Shown here: positions 18,218 through 26,219 of the stretch, one piece after another
Layout of the letters: each line of letters opens with the position of its first letter
Position numbering within the stretch: the stretch's first letter is position 1
Assembly (NCBI RefSeq): GCF_900119385.1
Contig: NZ_FPKO01000007.1
Coordinates: forward strand, 62,001 to 126,000
DNA: 64,000 nt
Source of the DNA: Thermophilibacter mediterraneus
GTDB taxonomy: Bacteria; Actinomycetota; Coriobacteriia; Coriobacteriales; Atopobiaceae
Direction: 5' to 3'
The notes under the pieces: model-generated
Told to the model about the DNA's origin: nothing
The model's input: only the letters and a program-made list of their open reading frames with translations
The model's database searches: none
Position numbers and translations under genes: made by a program

Positions 18218-18339
18218 CGTTGTATGCAGATTTTTGGCAAGGCTCCGCAAGTCGGCGCTGAGAATCGATGTTTTCTCAGGTGGAGAAATGCCACTGGCCG
18301 AGTGATACTTTGGGAATCGGAGAAAAACTGCATACAACG
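18218..18339. repeat. 122-bp element bounded by 17-bp inverted repeats
   Basis: Ends are cgttgtatgcag-a-ttttt (18218-18235) and aaaaactgcatacaacg (18323-18339), matching over 17 bp with one inserted base. The interior is richer in A+T than the host and holds a further hairpin, ctgaga ... tctcag. It occupies most of the 356-nt gap between the metallophosphoesterase stop and the lacI promoter. It could be a MITE-like element or a structured RNA; no coding frame is seen. Confidence 0.6.
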
Positions 18340-18392
18340 TGGCTTCAGCCGCTCGTCGGGGGCTGCGGGCTCGCTCGCGCCCGCGCGCGATG

Positions 18393-19034
18393 CTACACGG
18401 CCTCGGCCGGGAACAGCCCGCCGCGTCCGCCGATGGTCTCGTCGGGGAGGTCGAGCAGGTACGACCCGCAGCAGTTGACGATCGTGGTGCCGCTGGGGTG
18501 CTCGACGACGCGCTCGATGCGCCCGTACTCCATGTGGACGTGCCCGTGCAGCAGGTAGCGTGGCCGAACGCGCGAGAGCAGCGCGTCGAACGCCTCGAAG
18601 CCGCGGTGCGGAAGGTCGTCGAGGTCGCCGTAGCCGCGCGCGGGGGCGTGCGTGACCACGAGGTCCACACCCCCCGTCGCGCTGGCGAGAAGCGCCATCC
18701 GCGCCGCGCGCCGGCGCATCTCCGCCTCGGTGAAGCCGTGGACCTCGGGGTTGTAGCGAATCGACCCCCCGAGGCCCATGACGCGCAGGCCGCGATAGTC
18801 GCGCACGTGGCCGTCGATGCTGACGCAGCCCTCGGGCGCGTGGCGGTCGTAGGCGGTGTCGTGGTTTCCCTGGACGTAGAGCAGCGGCACGTTGGCGAGG
18901 GTCACGATGTGCTCGAGGTACACGGCGGGCAGGTCTCCGCAGGAGATGACGAGGTCGACCCCCGCCATGCGCTCGCGGTCCCAGCGTTCGTAGAGCCAGC
19001 CCTCCTCGACGTCCGCGATGGCAAGAATCCTCAT
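18393..19034 (-). CDS. Calcineurin-like metallophosphoesterase
   Basis: A 213-residue phosphoesterase with the family's metal motifs: Asp8 in IADVEEG (the usual DxH has Glu in place of His), CGDL (Asp34), GNHD (Asn57-His58) and late histidines in VTHAPARG and LHGHVHMEYG. It ends in NCCGSYLL. The substrate is unknown; relatives cleave nucleotides or phosphoproteins. It follows the BMP-domain gene by 9 nt on the same strand, so the two are probably co-transcribed. Confidence 0.85.
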   Translation of the reverse strand: MRILAIADVEEGWLYERWDRERMAGVDLVISCGDLPAVYLEHIVTLANVPLLYVQGNHDTAYDRHAPEGCVSIDGHVRDYRGLRVMGLGGSIRYNPEVHGFTEAEMRRRAARMALLASATGGVDLVVTHAPARGYGDLDDLPHRGFEAFDALLSRVRPRYLLHGHVHMEYGRIERVVEHPSGTTIVNCCGSYLLDLPDETIGGRGGLFPAEAV

Positions 19035-19043
19035 GTGTGCCCC

Positions 19044-21005
19044 CTAGCGCGCGGTGTCCCTGAGGAGCACCGTCGCGGGGTCGACGGGGATGACGCCGGC
19101 GACCTCGACCTCGACCTTGCCGTCCCGGTCGAGCTCGCGCTGCTCGGGAAGGCGCCCGACCACGTTCTCGTTCAGCCAGCGCATCCGCACGATCTGCTCG
19201 CTCGTGAGGCGCCCGGCCTCCGGCCCCTGCACCACGTCGCCCCCCTGCGCGCGGAGCTCCCCGGTGAAGGGGTGCACGCGCCCGGAGAGCACCGACTGGC
19301 GCAGCACGTCCACGAGCATGCGCTGCCCGCGCGGCAGCTGGTCGGAGAGGCGCACGTCGAGCACGCCGGCGGACATGCCCCACCAGTAGTTGAGCGACTG
19401 CCCGGGGATCTTCTCGCCCTCCCTCTTCCAGGTGTCGTTGCGGATGGAGCGGACGAGCAGCTCGTAGTAGCGGCCCCACTTCCAGACGGGCTCGGCGAGG
19501 TGGGTCTCGGAGCCGTCGTCCTCCACGCGGTAGAGGCCCCAGGACTCGCGCGGGGCGAGCGGGTTGGCGTAGTCGCGCCCGGAGATGATGTGCACGCCCT
19601 CGTCGCGCAGCTCGCGGCGCCAGTTGTAGTCCTTGGTCGAGAACCACTTGAGGTACACCGTCACGTACGGGTCCACCATCGCGGCGCCGATGGCGAAGGC
19701 GTTGATCTCGGCCACGGTCGAGAAGACCGGTGACTCCGCCACGTAGCCCAGTCGATGGTGCCCGGCGAGGCTCGCCGCGAGCGCCCCGAGCAGAAACTTC
19801 GCCTCGTACATGCGCCCGTAGAACCCGCGCACGGCGCTGTGCGAGAGGCTCACGGAGCAGTTGAGGTAGTCCGGGCCCGGGTGCTCCGCCGCGGCGCGCA
19901 GCGTCTGGCGCATCTGGGTGGGCGCGCAGGTGACGATGAGGTCGGCCCCGTCGGACACCGCCTCGTCGACGGCCTGGTCGAAGGCGGCGTCGGAGCTGCG
20001 GTCGGTGAAGGCGCGCGTGGCGACGGTCCCGCCGAGGCGCTCCTCGAGCTTCTCGCGCCCGCGCTCGTGCAGCGAGATCCAGCCCGACGAGAGCGGGTTG
20101 CGGTCGTAGACGAAGGCCACGCGGAAGGGCTTGGCGAGCACGGCCTTCTTCGCGAGGTTCTTGAGCTTGGGAAGGGGCTTGGTGCCCTCGAGGCTGGGGT
20201 CCTCGAGGTAGGCGCGCGCCCCCTGCCCCTGGGTGACCACGAACTCTCCCCAGATCTTGCCGACCTGCGCGTCGACCTCCCTGGGCGAGAGGCCGCGCAG
20301 GTGGTCGAACCCGAAGATGGAGACGTAGTGCGCGAGGGCGTCCCCCACCTGCAGGTCGAGCGCGTCGCCCCCGTGGGCCCTGAACGCGGCGGAGAACCCG
20401 TCGAACAGCGAGCGCAGGTCGCGAACGACCTCGTCGGGCCAGGGGGTCTCGAGGTCCTGGCCGAGCAGGGCGGCGAGTCGCGCGTAGAACCCCTCCTCGG
20501 ACGAGGTGATGCCGTAGATGGGGCAGACGCGGTAGAAGCGGGTGAACTCGTGGTAGACGCGCAGGCCCTTCTCGTCCGAGGGCATGGGGGTCACGCGCGT
20601 GATGTTTGCCAGGATGGTGGGCATGCCCAGGTAGCGCGAGACCGAGACGCGCTTGTTCCCCTCCTGGACGTAGAAGCGCTGCAGGTACTCGTAGACCACG
20701 ATCGGGTCGCGCAGCCCCTCGGCGCGCTGGGAGTCGATGAGCTCGCTCCACTTCATCGCGAACTCGGACGAGGCCTCCGCGATGGGCAGGAACCCGCTCG
20801 AGAACATGTTCTGCCGCCCGCGCGTCTTGGTCCCCGCGATCAGGCTGAGGTCGATCTCGGTGAGGCCGATGGGGACCTCCCCCTGGTAGCCCTGGTTCTT
20901 GAGGATGTCGTCGAGTGCGGGGGGATAGGGGTAGTGGCCGTCCGAGATGTCGCGGTCGACCTGCTTGAGTCCGAGCTTGCGGGCCTTGGCATAGTCCTCG
21001 AGCAT
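19044..21005 (-). CDS. BMP-domain ligand-binding protein with ParB-like N-terminal region, cytoplasmic
   Basis: A 653-residue protein. The N-terminal half contains a ParB/sulfiredoxin-like segment (RDPIVVYEYLQRFYVQEGNKRVSVSRYLG in pattern, around 100-128; the GNKRVSV box is the key part). From about residue 300 (KPFRVAFVYDRNPLSSGWISLHERGREKL) it matches the basic membrane protein/PnrA-like nucleoside-binding fold, with APTQMRQTL and LGYVAESPVFSTVAEINAFAIGA as landmarks. There is no signal peptide or lipobox, so unlike classical BMP lipoproteins it should stay in the cytoplasm as a sensor or enzyme. No ABC transporter genes adjoin it; a metallophosphoesterase follows. Function is not assigned. 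Confidence 0.7.
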   Translation of the reverse strand: MLEDYAKARKLGLKQVDRDISDGHYPYPPALDDILKNQGYQGEVPIGLTEIDLSLIAGTKTRGRQNMFSSGFLPIAEASSEFAMKWSELIDSQRAEGLRDPIVVYEYLQRFYVQEGNKRVSVSRYLGMPTILANITRVTPMPSDEKGLRVYHEFTRFYRVCPIYGITSSEEGFYARLAALLGQDLETPWPDEVVRDLRSLFDGFSAAFRAHGGDALDLQVGDALAHYVSIFGFDHLRGLSPREVDAQVGKIWGEFVVTQGQGARAYLEDPSLEGTKPLPKLKNLAKKAVLAKPFRVAFVYDRNPLSSGWISLHERGREKLEERLGGTVATRAFTDRSSDAAFDQAVDEAVSDGADLIVTCAPTQMRQTLRAAAEHPGPDYLNCSVSLSHSAVRGFYGRMYEAKFLLGALAASLAGHHRLGYVAESPVFSTVAEINAFAIGAAMVDPYVTVYLKWFSTKDYNWRRELRDEGVHIISGRDYANPLAPRESWGLYRVEDDGSETHLAEPVWKWGRYYELLVRSIRNDTWKREGEKIPGQSLNYWWGMSAGVLDVRLSDQLPRGQRMLVDVLRQSVLSGRVHPFTGELRAQGGDVVQGPEAGRLTSEQIVRMRWLNENVVGRLPEQRELDRDGKVEVEVAGVIPVDPATVLLRDTAR

Positions 21006-21150
21006 GGTGCTCCCTTCCGATGAGGCGGACGTCTCCCCCTGCCCCTATGGTAGCGAAATCGATACCAGCGGGGTCCCGCGAGCACTATAGAACAAAGGAC
21101 AAGGACCGGCGAGAAGGACCCGCGCTCCCCGGCGCCCTGCGCCGGCCGGC

Positions 21151-21346
21151 GCGCACTCGAGCCCCTTCCTGTCCGGGCGGACACAAATCCGGCCGAGTGC
21201 GCGCCGACAACCGTGCACTCGAGCCCTTTCCTGTCCGGGCGGACACAGATCCGGCCGAGTGCGCGCCGGCAACCGTGCACTCGAGCCCTTTCCTGTCCGG
21301 GCGGACACAGATCCGGCCGAGTGCGCGCTCTGCCACGGGAGAGTGC
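21151..21346. repeat. 62-bp-period hairpin array (three units)
   Basis: Three nearly identical units begin gcactcgagccc at 21153, 21215 and 21277, exactly 62 bp apart. In each, gcactcg pairs with cgagtgc about 45 nt later and an inner stem tgtccg-gg-cggaca forms the tip. Degenerate continuations (gagtgcgcgcactc and similar) follow to ~21390. It lies upstream of gltB in a 615-nt gap without a credible gene. A dispersed-motif copy (ggcgagaaggac, 21108-21119) precedes it. Confidence 0.85.
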
Positions 21347-21420
21347 GCGCACTCGACGAAGTTGCGCGCAATCGCGCCGAATGCGCGCCTCCCGCCCTGG
21401 TGCGCCGCGCGCCCCCGCAC

Positions 21421-21546
21421 CGCCGCGCGTCGCGCAGATGGCGGGCGGGAAACGCGTGCGTGGCGGGAGCGTAGCGTTTCCCGCCCGTTACCGCCGCGCG
21501 TCGCGCAGATGGCGGGCGGGAAACGCGTGCGTGGCGGGAGCGTAGC
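21421..21546. repeat. 71-bp tandem duplication upstream of gltB
   Basis: A ~55-bp sequence starting cgccgcgcgtcgcgcagatg occurs at 21421 and again at 21492. The copies are identical through gtagc and are separated by gtttcccgcccgttac. The internal gcgggcgggaaacg is mirrored by cgtttcccgcc in the spacer, so each copy can also form a stem. It lies within 80 nt of the gltB start and may affect its promoter. Confidence 0.8.
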
Positions 21547-21585
21547 AACTTCGTCTCGCTTTTCCGCCGCCCGCCGCCCGCGCCG

Positions 21586-21618
21586 TAGACTCCCCTGTGA
21601 CCACAAGAGAGGGGAGTC
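21586..21618 (+). promoter_or_regulatory. gltB -10 element overlapping a hairpin that pairs with the ribosome binding site
   Basis: Sequence gactcccct (21588-21596) is the exact complement of aggggagtc (21610-21618), which contains the gltB ribosome binding site; the ATG is at 21621. A -10-like TAGACT (21586-21591) overlaps the left arm. If transcription begins upstream of this arm, the stem would hide the ribosome binding site. If it begins within it, the repeat is more likely an operator. Confidence 0.55.
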
Positions 21619-21620
21619 CC

Positions 21621-24600
21621 ATGGCACAGCACGGCCTCTACCGCACCGAGTACGAGCACGACGCGTGCGGCATCGGCGCCATCGCGCACCTGCATGGCAG
21701 GCGCAGCCACCAGACGCTCGACGACGCGCTCTCGGTCCTCGTCAACCTTGAGCACCGTGGCGGCAAGGGCCTCGAGAAGAACACCGGCGACGGAGCGGGC
21801 GTGCTCTTTCAGGTTCCGCACCGCTTCTTCCGCAACGAGGCCCAGAAGGAGGGGCAGCTCCTGCCCGACGAGGGCGACTACGGCGTGGCGATGCTGTTCC
21901 TGCCGCACGAGGACCCTGCCGGCGTGACCGCCGCGCGGCAGGTCTTCGAGCGCGGCTGCGCGGAGTGCGGCGTCCCGCTCATGTTCTGGCGCGAGGTGCC
22001 CGTGGACCCGCACGACCTGGGCTCCACGGCACGCGCCTGCATGCCGACCATCTACCAGGCGTTCCTGCGCCGCCCGGACGACGTCGCGCGCGGCTCCGAC
22101 TTCGAGCGCCGCCTCTACGTCACCCGTCGCACCATCGAGCGCGCCGCCGACGCGGAGCCGGCGCTCGCGGGCAAGATCTTCTACGTGTGCTCCATGTCCA
22201 GTCGCACGATCGTCTACAAGGGCATGCTCGTGGCGACCCAGATGCGTCGCTTCTACCTGGACCTGGGCGACGCCGCGGTCGAGACCGCCCTGGCGCTGGT
22301 GCACTCGCGCTACTCTACCAACACCACCCCCAGCTGGGAGCGCGCGCATCCCAACCGCCTCATCATCCACAACGGGGAGATCAACACCCTGCGCGGCAAC
22401 GTGAGCTGGATTCGCGCCCGCGAGCCCATGCTCTACTCGCCGACGCTCGGGGCGGACCTCGAGCGCGTCATGCCGATCATCAACCGCGAGGGCTCGGACT
22501 CCGCCATCCTCGACAACGTGCTCGAGTTCCTCACGATGAACGGGCGGCCCATCGACCGCGCCGTGACCCTCATGATGCCCGAGCCGTGGGACCACAACGC
22601 CGAGCTCAGCGAGAAGCGCCGCGCCTATGACGCCTACCAGTCCATGCTCATGGAGCCCTGGGACGGCCCGGCGGCGATCGTCTTCACCGACGGCCGGCTC
22701 GTGGGCGCCGCCCTCGACAGGAACGGCCTGCGCCCGGCGCGCTACTACGTCACCCGCGACGAGCGCCTGATCCTCTCCTCCGAGGTGGGCACCATCGACG
22801 TGGAGCCCGAGAACGTCCTGCGCGCGGGCTGCCTCGGCCCGGGCGAGATGCTCGAGGTCGACCCTGACCAGGGGCGCGTCATCTGGAACGACGAGATCCG
22901 CGACCGCTTCGCGGCCGAGAAGCCCTATCGCGACTGGCTCGACCAGGAGACCATCGACCTCGCGGACCTCGCCGACCCGGGCGCCTCCGCCGCCCCGGCG
23001 AAGCGCGACGCGGGCGTTCCGCTCGTGACGCGCATGGCGCGCCTCGGCTACCACTACGACGACGTGGACGAGGTCGTGCGCCCGATGGCGGAGAAGGGCG
23101 GCGTGCCCCTGGCATCCATGGGCACCGACGCCCCGCTCGCGTGCCTCTCCACCAGGCACCGCTCGTTCTTCGACTACTTCAACCAGCTCTTCGCCCAGGT
23201 CACCAACCCGCCGATCGACGCGCTGCGCGAGAGCCTCGTCACGAGCTCCGTGCTCTACCTCGGCAACCACGGCAACCTCCTCGAGGACTGCCGCGACACC
23301 TGCCGGCTGGTGCGCCTGGGCGGCCCCATGCTCAGCGAGGCGGACTTCCGCCGCATCTGCGCGATCGACCGCGTGGGGTTCAAGACCGCCCGGGTGAGCG
23401 CCACCTACCTGCGCTCCGGCGGCGACGGTGCCCTCGAGCGAGCCCTCGACGAGCTCGCGGAGCGCGTCGAGAAGGACGTGCGCGCCGGGGCAAACATCGT
23501 GGTGATCTCGGACCGCGCCGCCGCCGGCGAGGTGAGCATACCGTCGCTGCTGGCCCTGGGCTGCGTGCACAACCACCTCATCCGCTGCGGCCTGCGCACG
23601 CGTGCTGACCTCGTGGTGGAGACGGGCGACGCGTTCTCGGCGCACGACTTCGCGTGCCTCGTGTCCTTCTCGGCGTCCGGCATCTACCCGTACATGGCGC
23701 ACGACTGCATCCGCGACCTCTGCGCGCGCGGCGAGCTCGACCTCGGCCCCGAGGAGGCGCTCGCCAACTACGACCGAGCGGTCACGGCCGGCATCGTCTC
23801 CATCATGTCCAAGATGGGCATCTCCACGATGCAGGGGTACCACTCCGCGCAGATCTTCGAGATCCTGGGCCTGTCCGACGAGCTCGTCGGGAGGTACTTC
23901 ACGTTCACGGCAACGCGCGTGGGCGGCCTCACGACGGCCGACCTCCAGCGCGAGCTCGACGAGCGCTACGACGACGCGCTCGCGCTCGCCGCGAGCCCCG
24001 CGCCCGACCAGCTGCCCACCCTCGGCCTCACCAAGTGGCGCCCGGTCGGAGGCGAGGAGCACCTCATCGACCCGAAGGCCATCTACCTCCTGCAGCGGGC
24101 CTGCCGCGAGGGCGACTACGGCCTCTTCAGGGAGTTCTCCGCGTGGGTGCACCGCGGTGGGCGCGCTGTGACCCTGCGCGACCTCATGGGCTTCTCGCCC
24201 GCCGGCGATCCGGTGCCGCTCGACGAGGTCGAGCCCGCGAGCGAGATCGTGCGCCGCTTCAACACTGGCGCGATGAGCTACGGCTCGATCAGCCGCGAGC
24301 AGCACGAGTGCCTGGCCGTTGCCATGAACCGCCTGCACGGCCGCTCCAACACCGGGGAGGGCGGCGAGGACCCCGCCCGCGAGACCCCGCTGCCGAACGG
24401 AGACTCGCGGCGCTCCGCCATCAAGCAGGTTGCCTCGGGGCGCTTCGGCGTGACGAGCCGCTACCTCTGCTCGGCAGTCGAGATCCAGATCAAGATGGCC
24501 CAGGGCGCCAAGCCCGGCGAGGGCGGGCACCTGCCCGGCAGGAAGGTCTACCCGTGGATCGCGGAGGTGCGCCAGTCCACGCCGGGCGTCGGCCTCATAT

Positions 24601-26216
24601 CGCCGCCGCCCCACCACGACATCTACTCCATAGAGGACCTTGCCGAGCTCATCTTCGACCTGAAGAACGCCAACCCCGAGGCGCGCGTCTCGGTGAAGCT
24701 GTGCGCGCTGGCCGGCGTGGGCACCATCGCCACGGGCGTGGCAAAGGGGGGCGCCGACAAGATCCTCGTCTCCGGGCACAACGGCGGCACCGGGGCCGCC
24801 CCGCGCGACTCGATCTACCATGCCGGCATCCCGTTCGAGATCGGCCTCGCGGAGACGCAGCAGACCCTCGTGCGCAACGGCCTGCGCTCCCGCGTGGTCC
24901 TCGAGACCGACGGCAAGCTCATGAGCGGGCGCGACGTGGCCGTCGCCGCGCTCCTCGGCGCGGAGGAGTTCGGGTTCGCCACCATGCCGCTCATCGCCTG
25001 CGGGTGCCTCATGCAGCGCGACTGCCAGCGAGACACCTGCCCCGCCGGCATCGCCACGCAGAACTGCGCGCTGCGCGGGCGCTTCTCGGGCAGGCCCGAG
25101 CACGTGGTCAACTACATGACCTTCGTCGCCGAGGAGCTGCGCGAGATCATGGCCTCCCTGGGGTTCCGCACCGTTGACGAGATGGTTGGCCGCTCCGACT
25201 GCCTGCGGCAGGTCCCGGTCGCCGGCGAGCGCAACTGGAAGGCGAACAGCCTGGACCTCTCCGACCTCCTCGCCCCGGCGACCTGCGAGTTCGGCCGGAG
25301 CATCCCCGGCGCGGACGCCCCGCACTTCCTCCCCGAGATGGCCCCGGACCTCGAGCTCGACCGCACGCTCGACGCCACGCTCTTCGTGCCCTACACCGAG
25401 GGCGCCCGCGAGCACCTCACCCCCGTCCGCTTTCGCGCGGACATCGACAACGTCAACCGCTGCGTGGGGACGCTGCTGGGAAGCCACGTCACCCGCCGGC
25501 ACCCGGAGGGCCTGCCCGAGGGGTCGATCACGGTCGACTGCGAGGGGTCGGGAGGCCAGAGCTTCGGCGCGTTCCTCCCGGCCGGCGTCACCCTCAACAT
25601 CTCCGGCGACGCCAACGACTACTTCGGGAAGGGGCTCTCGGGCGGCGTGCTCTCGGTGCGGCCGCGCGAGGGGGCGACCTACAAGTTCGACGAGAACGTC
25701 ATCGTGGGCAACGTCGCCTTCTACGGCGCCACGAGCGGCCGCGCCTTCGTGAACGGGCTTGCCGGCCAGCGCTTCTGCGTGCGCAACTCGGGTGCGACGG
25801 TGGTGGTCGAGGGCGTGGGCGCCCACGGCTGCGAGTACATGACGGGGGGACGGGTGCTCGTGCTCGGCGAGGTGGGCCCCAACTTCGCTGCCGGCATGTC
25901 CGGCGGGGTCGCCTACGTCTACGACCAGTTCGGCACGCTCGGGCGCCGCTGCAACGCCGAGCTCGTGGAGCTCGAGGCCCCGAGCGAGTCCGAGCTCGAG
26001 GAGGTTCGCGCCCTCATCGAGGAGCACGTTCGCCGCACGGCGAGCCCTCGCGGCATCAAGATGCTCTACCAGTTCGATTCCATCAGGGACGACTTCGTGA
26101 AGGTCATTCCGCGCGACTACGAGCGCGTCCTGGCGCACGTGGCCGAGGCCGAGGGGCGCGGTGCGACGCGCGAGGAGGCCCTGAGCTACGCGTTCGACGC
26201 GATGAGGGAGGCGTAA
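21621..26216 (+). CDS. gltB: Glutamate synthase, large subunit
   Basis: A 1531-residue GOGAT large subunit that makes glutamate from 2-oxoglutarate and glutamine-derived ammonia. A short propeptide precedes the glutaminase nucleophile Cys16 (DACGIGA). The class II glutaminase domain runs to ~420, the central domain to ~790, and the FMN/2-oxoglutarate synthase domain from ~830 includes NTGEGGEDP, KPGEGGHLPGRKV and SGHNGGTGAAP. The 3Fe-4S cysteines sit around 1130-1145 (ACGCLMQRDCQRDTCPAG). The C-terminal glutamine-transport-like beta helix ends near 1510. gltD follows after 3 nt. The ATG at 21621 is preferred to an in-frame GTG at 21597 because homologues begin at this point. Confidence 0.97.
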   Translation: MAQHGLYRTEYEHDACGIGAIAHLHGRRSHQTLDDALSVLVNLEHRGGKGLEKNTGDGAGVLFQVPHRFFRNEAQKEGQLLPDEGDYGVAMLFLPHEDPAGVTAARQVFERGCAECGVPLMFWREVPVDPHDLGSTARACMPTIYQAFLRRPDDVARGSDFERRLYVTRRTIERAADAEPALAGKIFYVCSMSSRTIVYKGMLVATQMRRFYLDLGDAAVETALALVHSRYSTNTTPSWERAHPNRLIIHNGEINTLRGNVSWIRAREPMLYSPTLGADLERVMPIINREGSDSAILDNVLEFLTMNGRPIDRAVTLMMPEPWDHNAELSEKRRAYDAYQSMLMEPWDGPAAIVFTDGRLVGAALDRNGLRPARYYVTRDERLILSSEVGTIDVEPENVLRAGCLGPGEMLEVDPDQGRVIWNDEIRDRFAAEKPYRDWLDQETIDLADLADPGASAAPAKRDAGVPLVTRMARLGYHYDDVDEVVRPMAEKGGVPLASMGTDAPLACLSTRHRSFFDYFNQLFAQVTNPPIDALRESLVTSSVLYLGNHGNLLEDCRDTCRLVRLGGPMLSEADFRRICAIDRVGFKTARVSATYLRSGGDGALERALDELAERVEKDVRAGANIVVISDRAAAGEVSIPSLLALGCVHNHLIRCGLRTRADLVVETGDAFSAHDFACLVSFSASGIYPYMAHDCIRDLCARGELDLGPEEALANYDRAVTAGIVSIMSKMGISTMQGYHSAQIFEILGLSDELVGRYFTFTATRVGGLTTADLQRELDERYDDALALAASPAPDQLPTLGLTKWRPVGGEEHLIDPKAIYLLQRACREGDYGLFREFSAWVHRGGRAVTLRDLMGFSPAGDPVPLDEVEPASEIVRRFNTGAMSYGSISREQHECLAVAMNRLHGRSNTGEGGEDPARETPLPNGDSRRSAIKQVASGRFGVTSRYLCSAVEIQIKMAQGAKPGEGGHLPGRKVYPWIAEVRQSTPGVGLISPPPHHDIYSIEDLAELIFDLKNANPEARVSVKLCALAGVGTIATGVAKGGADKILVSGHNGGTGAAPRDSIYHAGIPFEIGLAETQQTLVRNGLRSRVVLETDGKLMSGRDVAVAALLGAEEFGFATMPLIACGCLMQRDCQRDTCPAGIATQNCALRGRFSGRPEHVVNYMTFVAEELREIMASLGFRTVDEMVGRSDCLRQVPVAGERNWKANSLDLSDLLAPATCEFGRSIPGADAPHFLPEMAPDLELDRTLDATLFVPYTEGAREHLTPVRFRADIDNVNRCVGTLLGSHVTRRHPEGLPEGSITVDCEGSGGQSFGAFLPAGVTLNISGDANDYFGKGLSGGVLSVRPREGATYKFDENVIVGNVAFYGATSGRAFVNGLAGQRFCVRNSGATVVVEGVGAHGCEYMTGGRVLVLGEVGPNFAAGMSGGVAYVYDQFGTLGRRCNAELVELEAPSESELEEVRALIEEHVRRTASPRGIKMLYQFDSIRDDFVKVIPRDYERVLAHVAEAEGRGATREEALSYAFDAMREA

Positions 26217-26219
26217 GTC

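Noticed and set aside
21151-21346. CRISPR array
   Set aside because: The 62-bp units are identical throughout, with no unique spacers, and each unit is itself a hairpin; no cas genes are present. The same holds for the 61-bp arrays.
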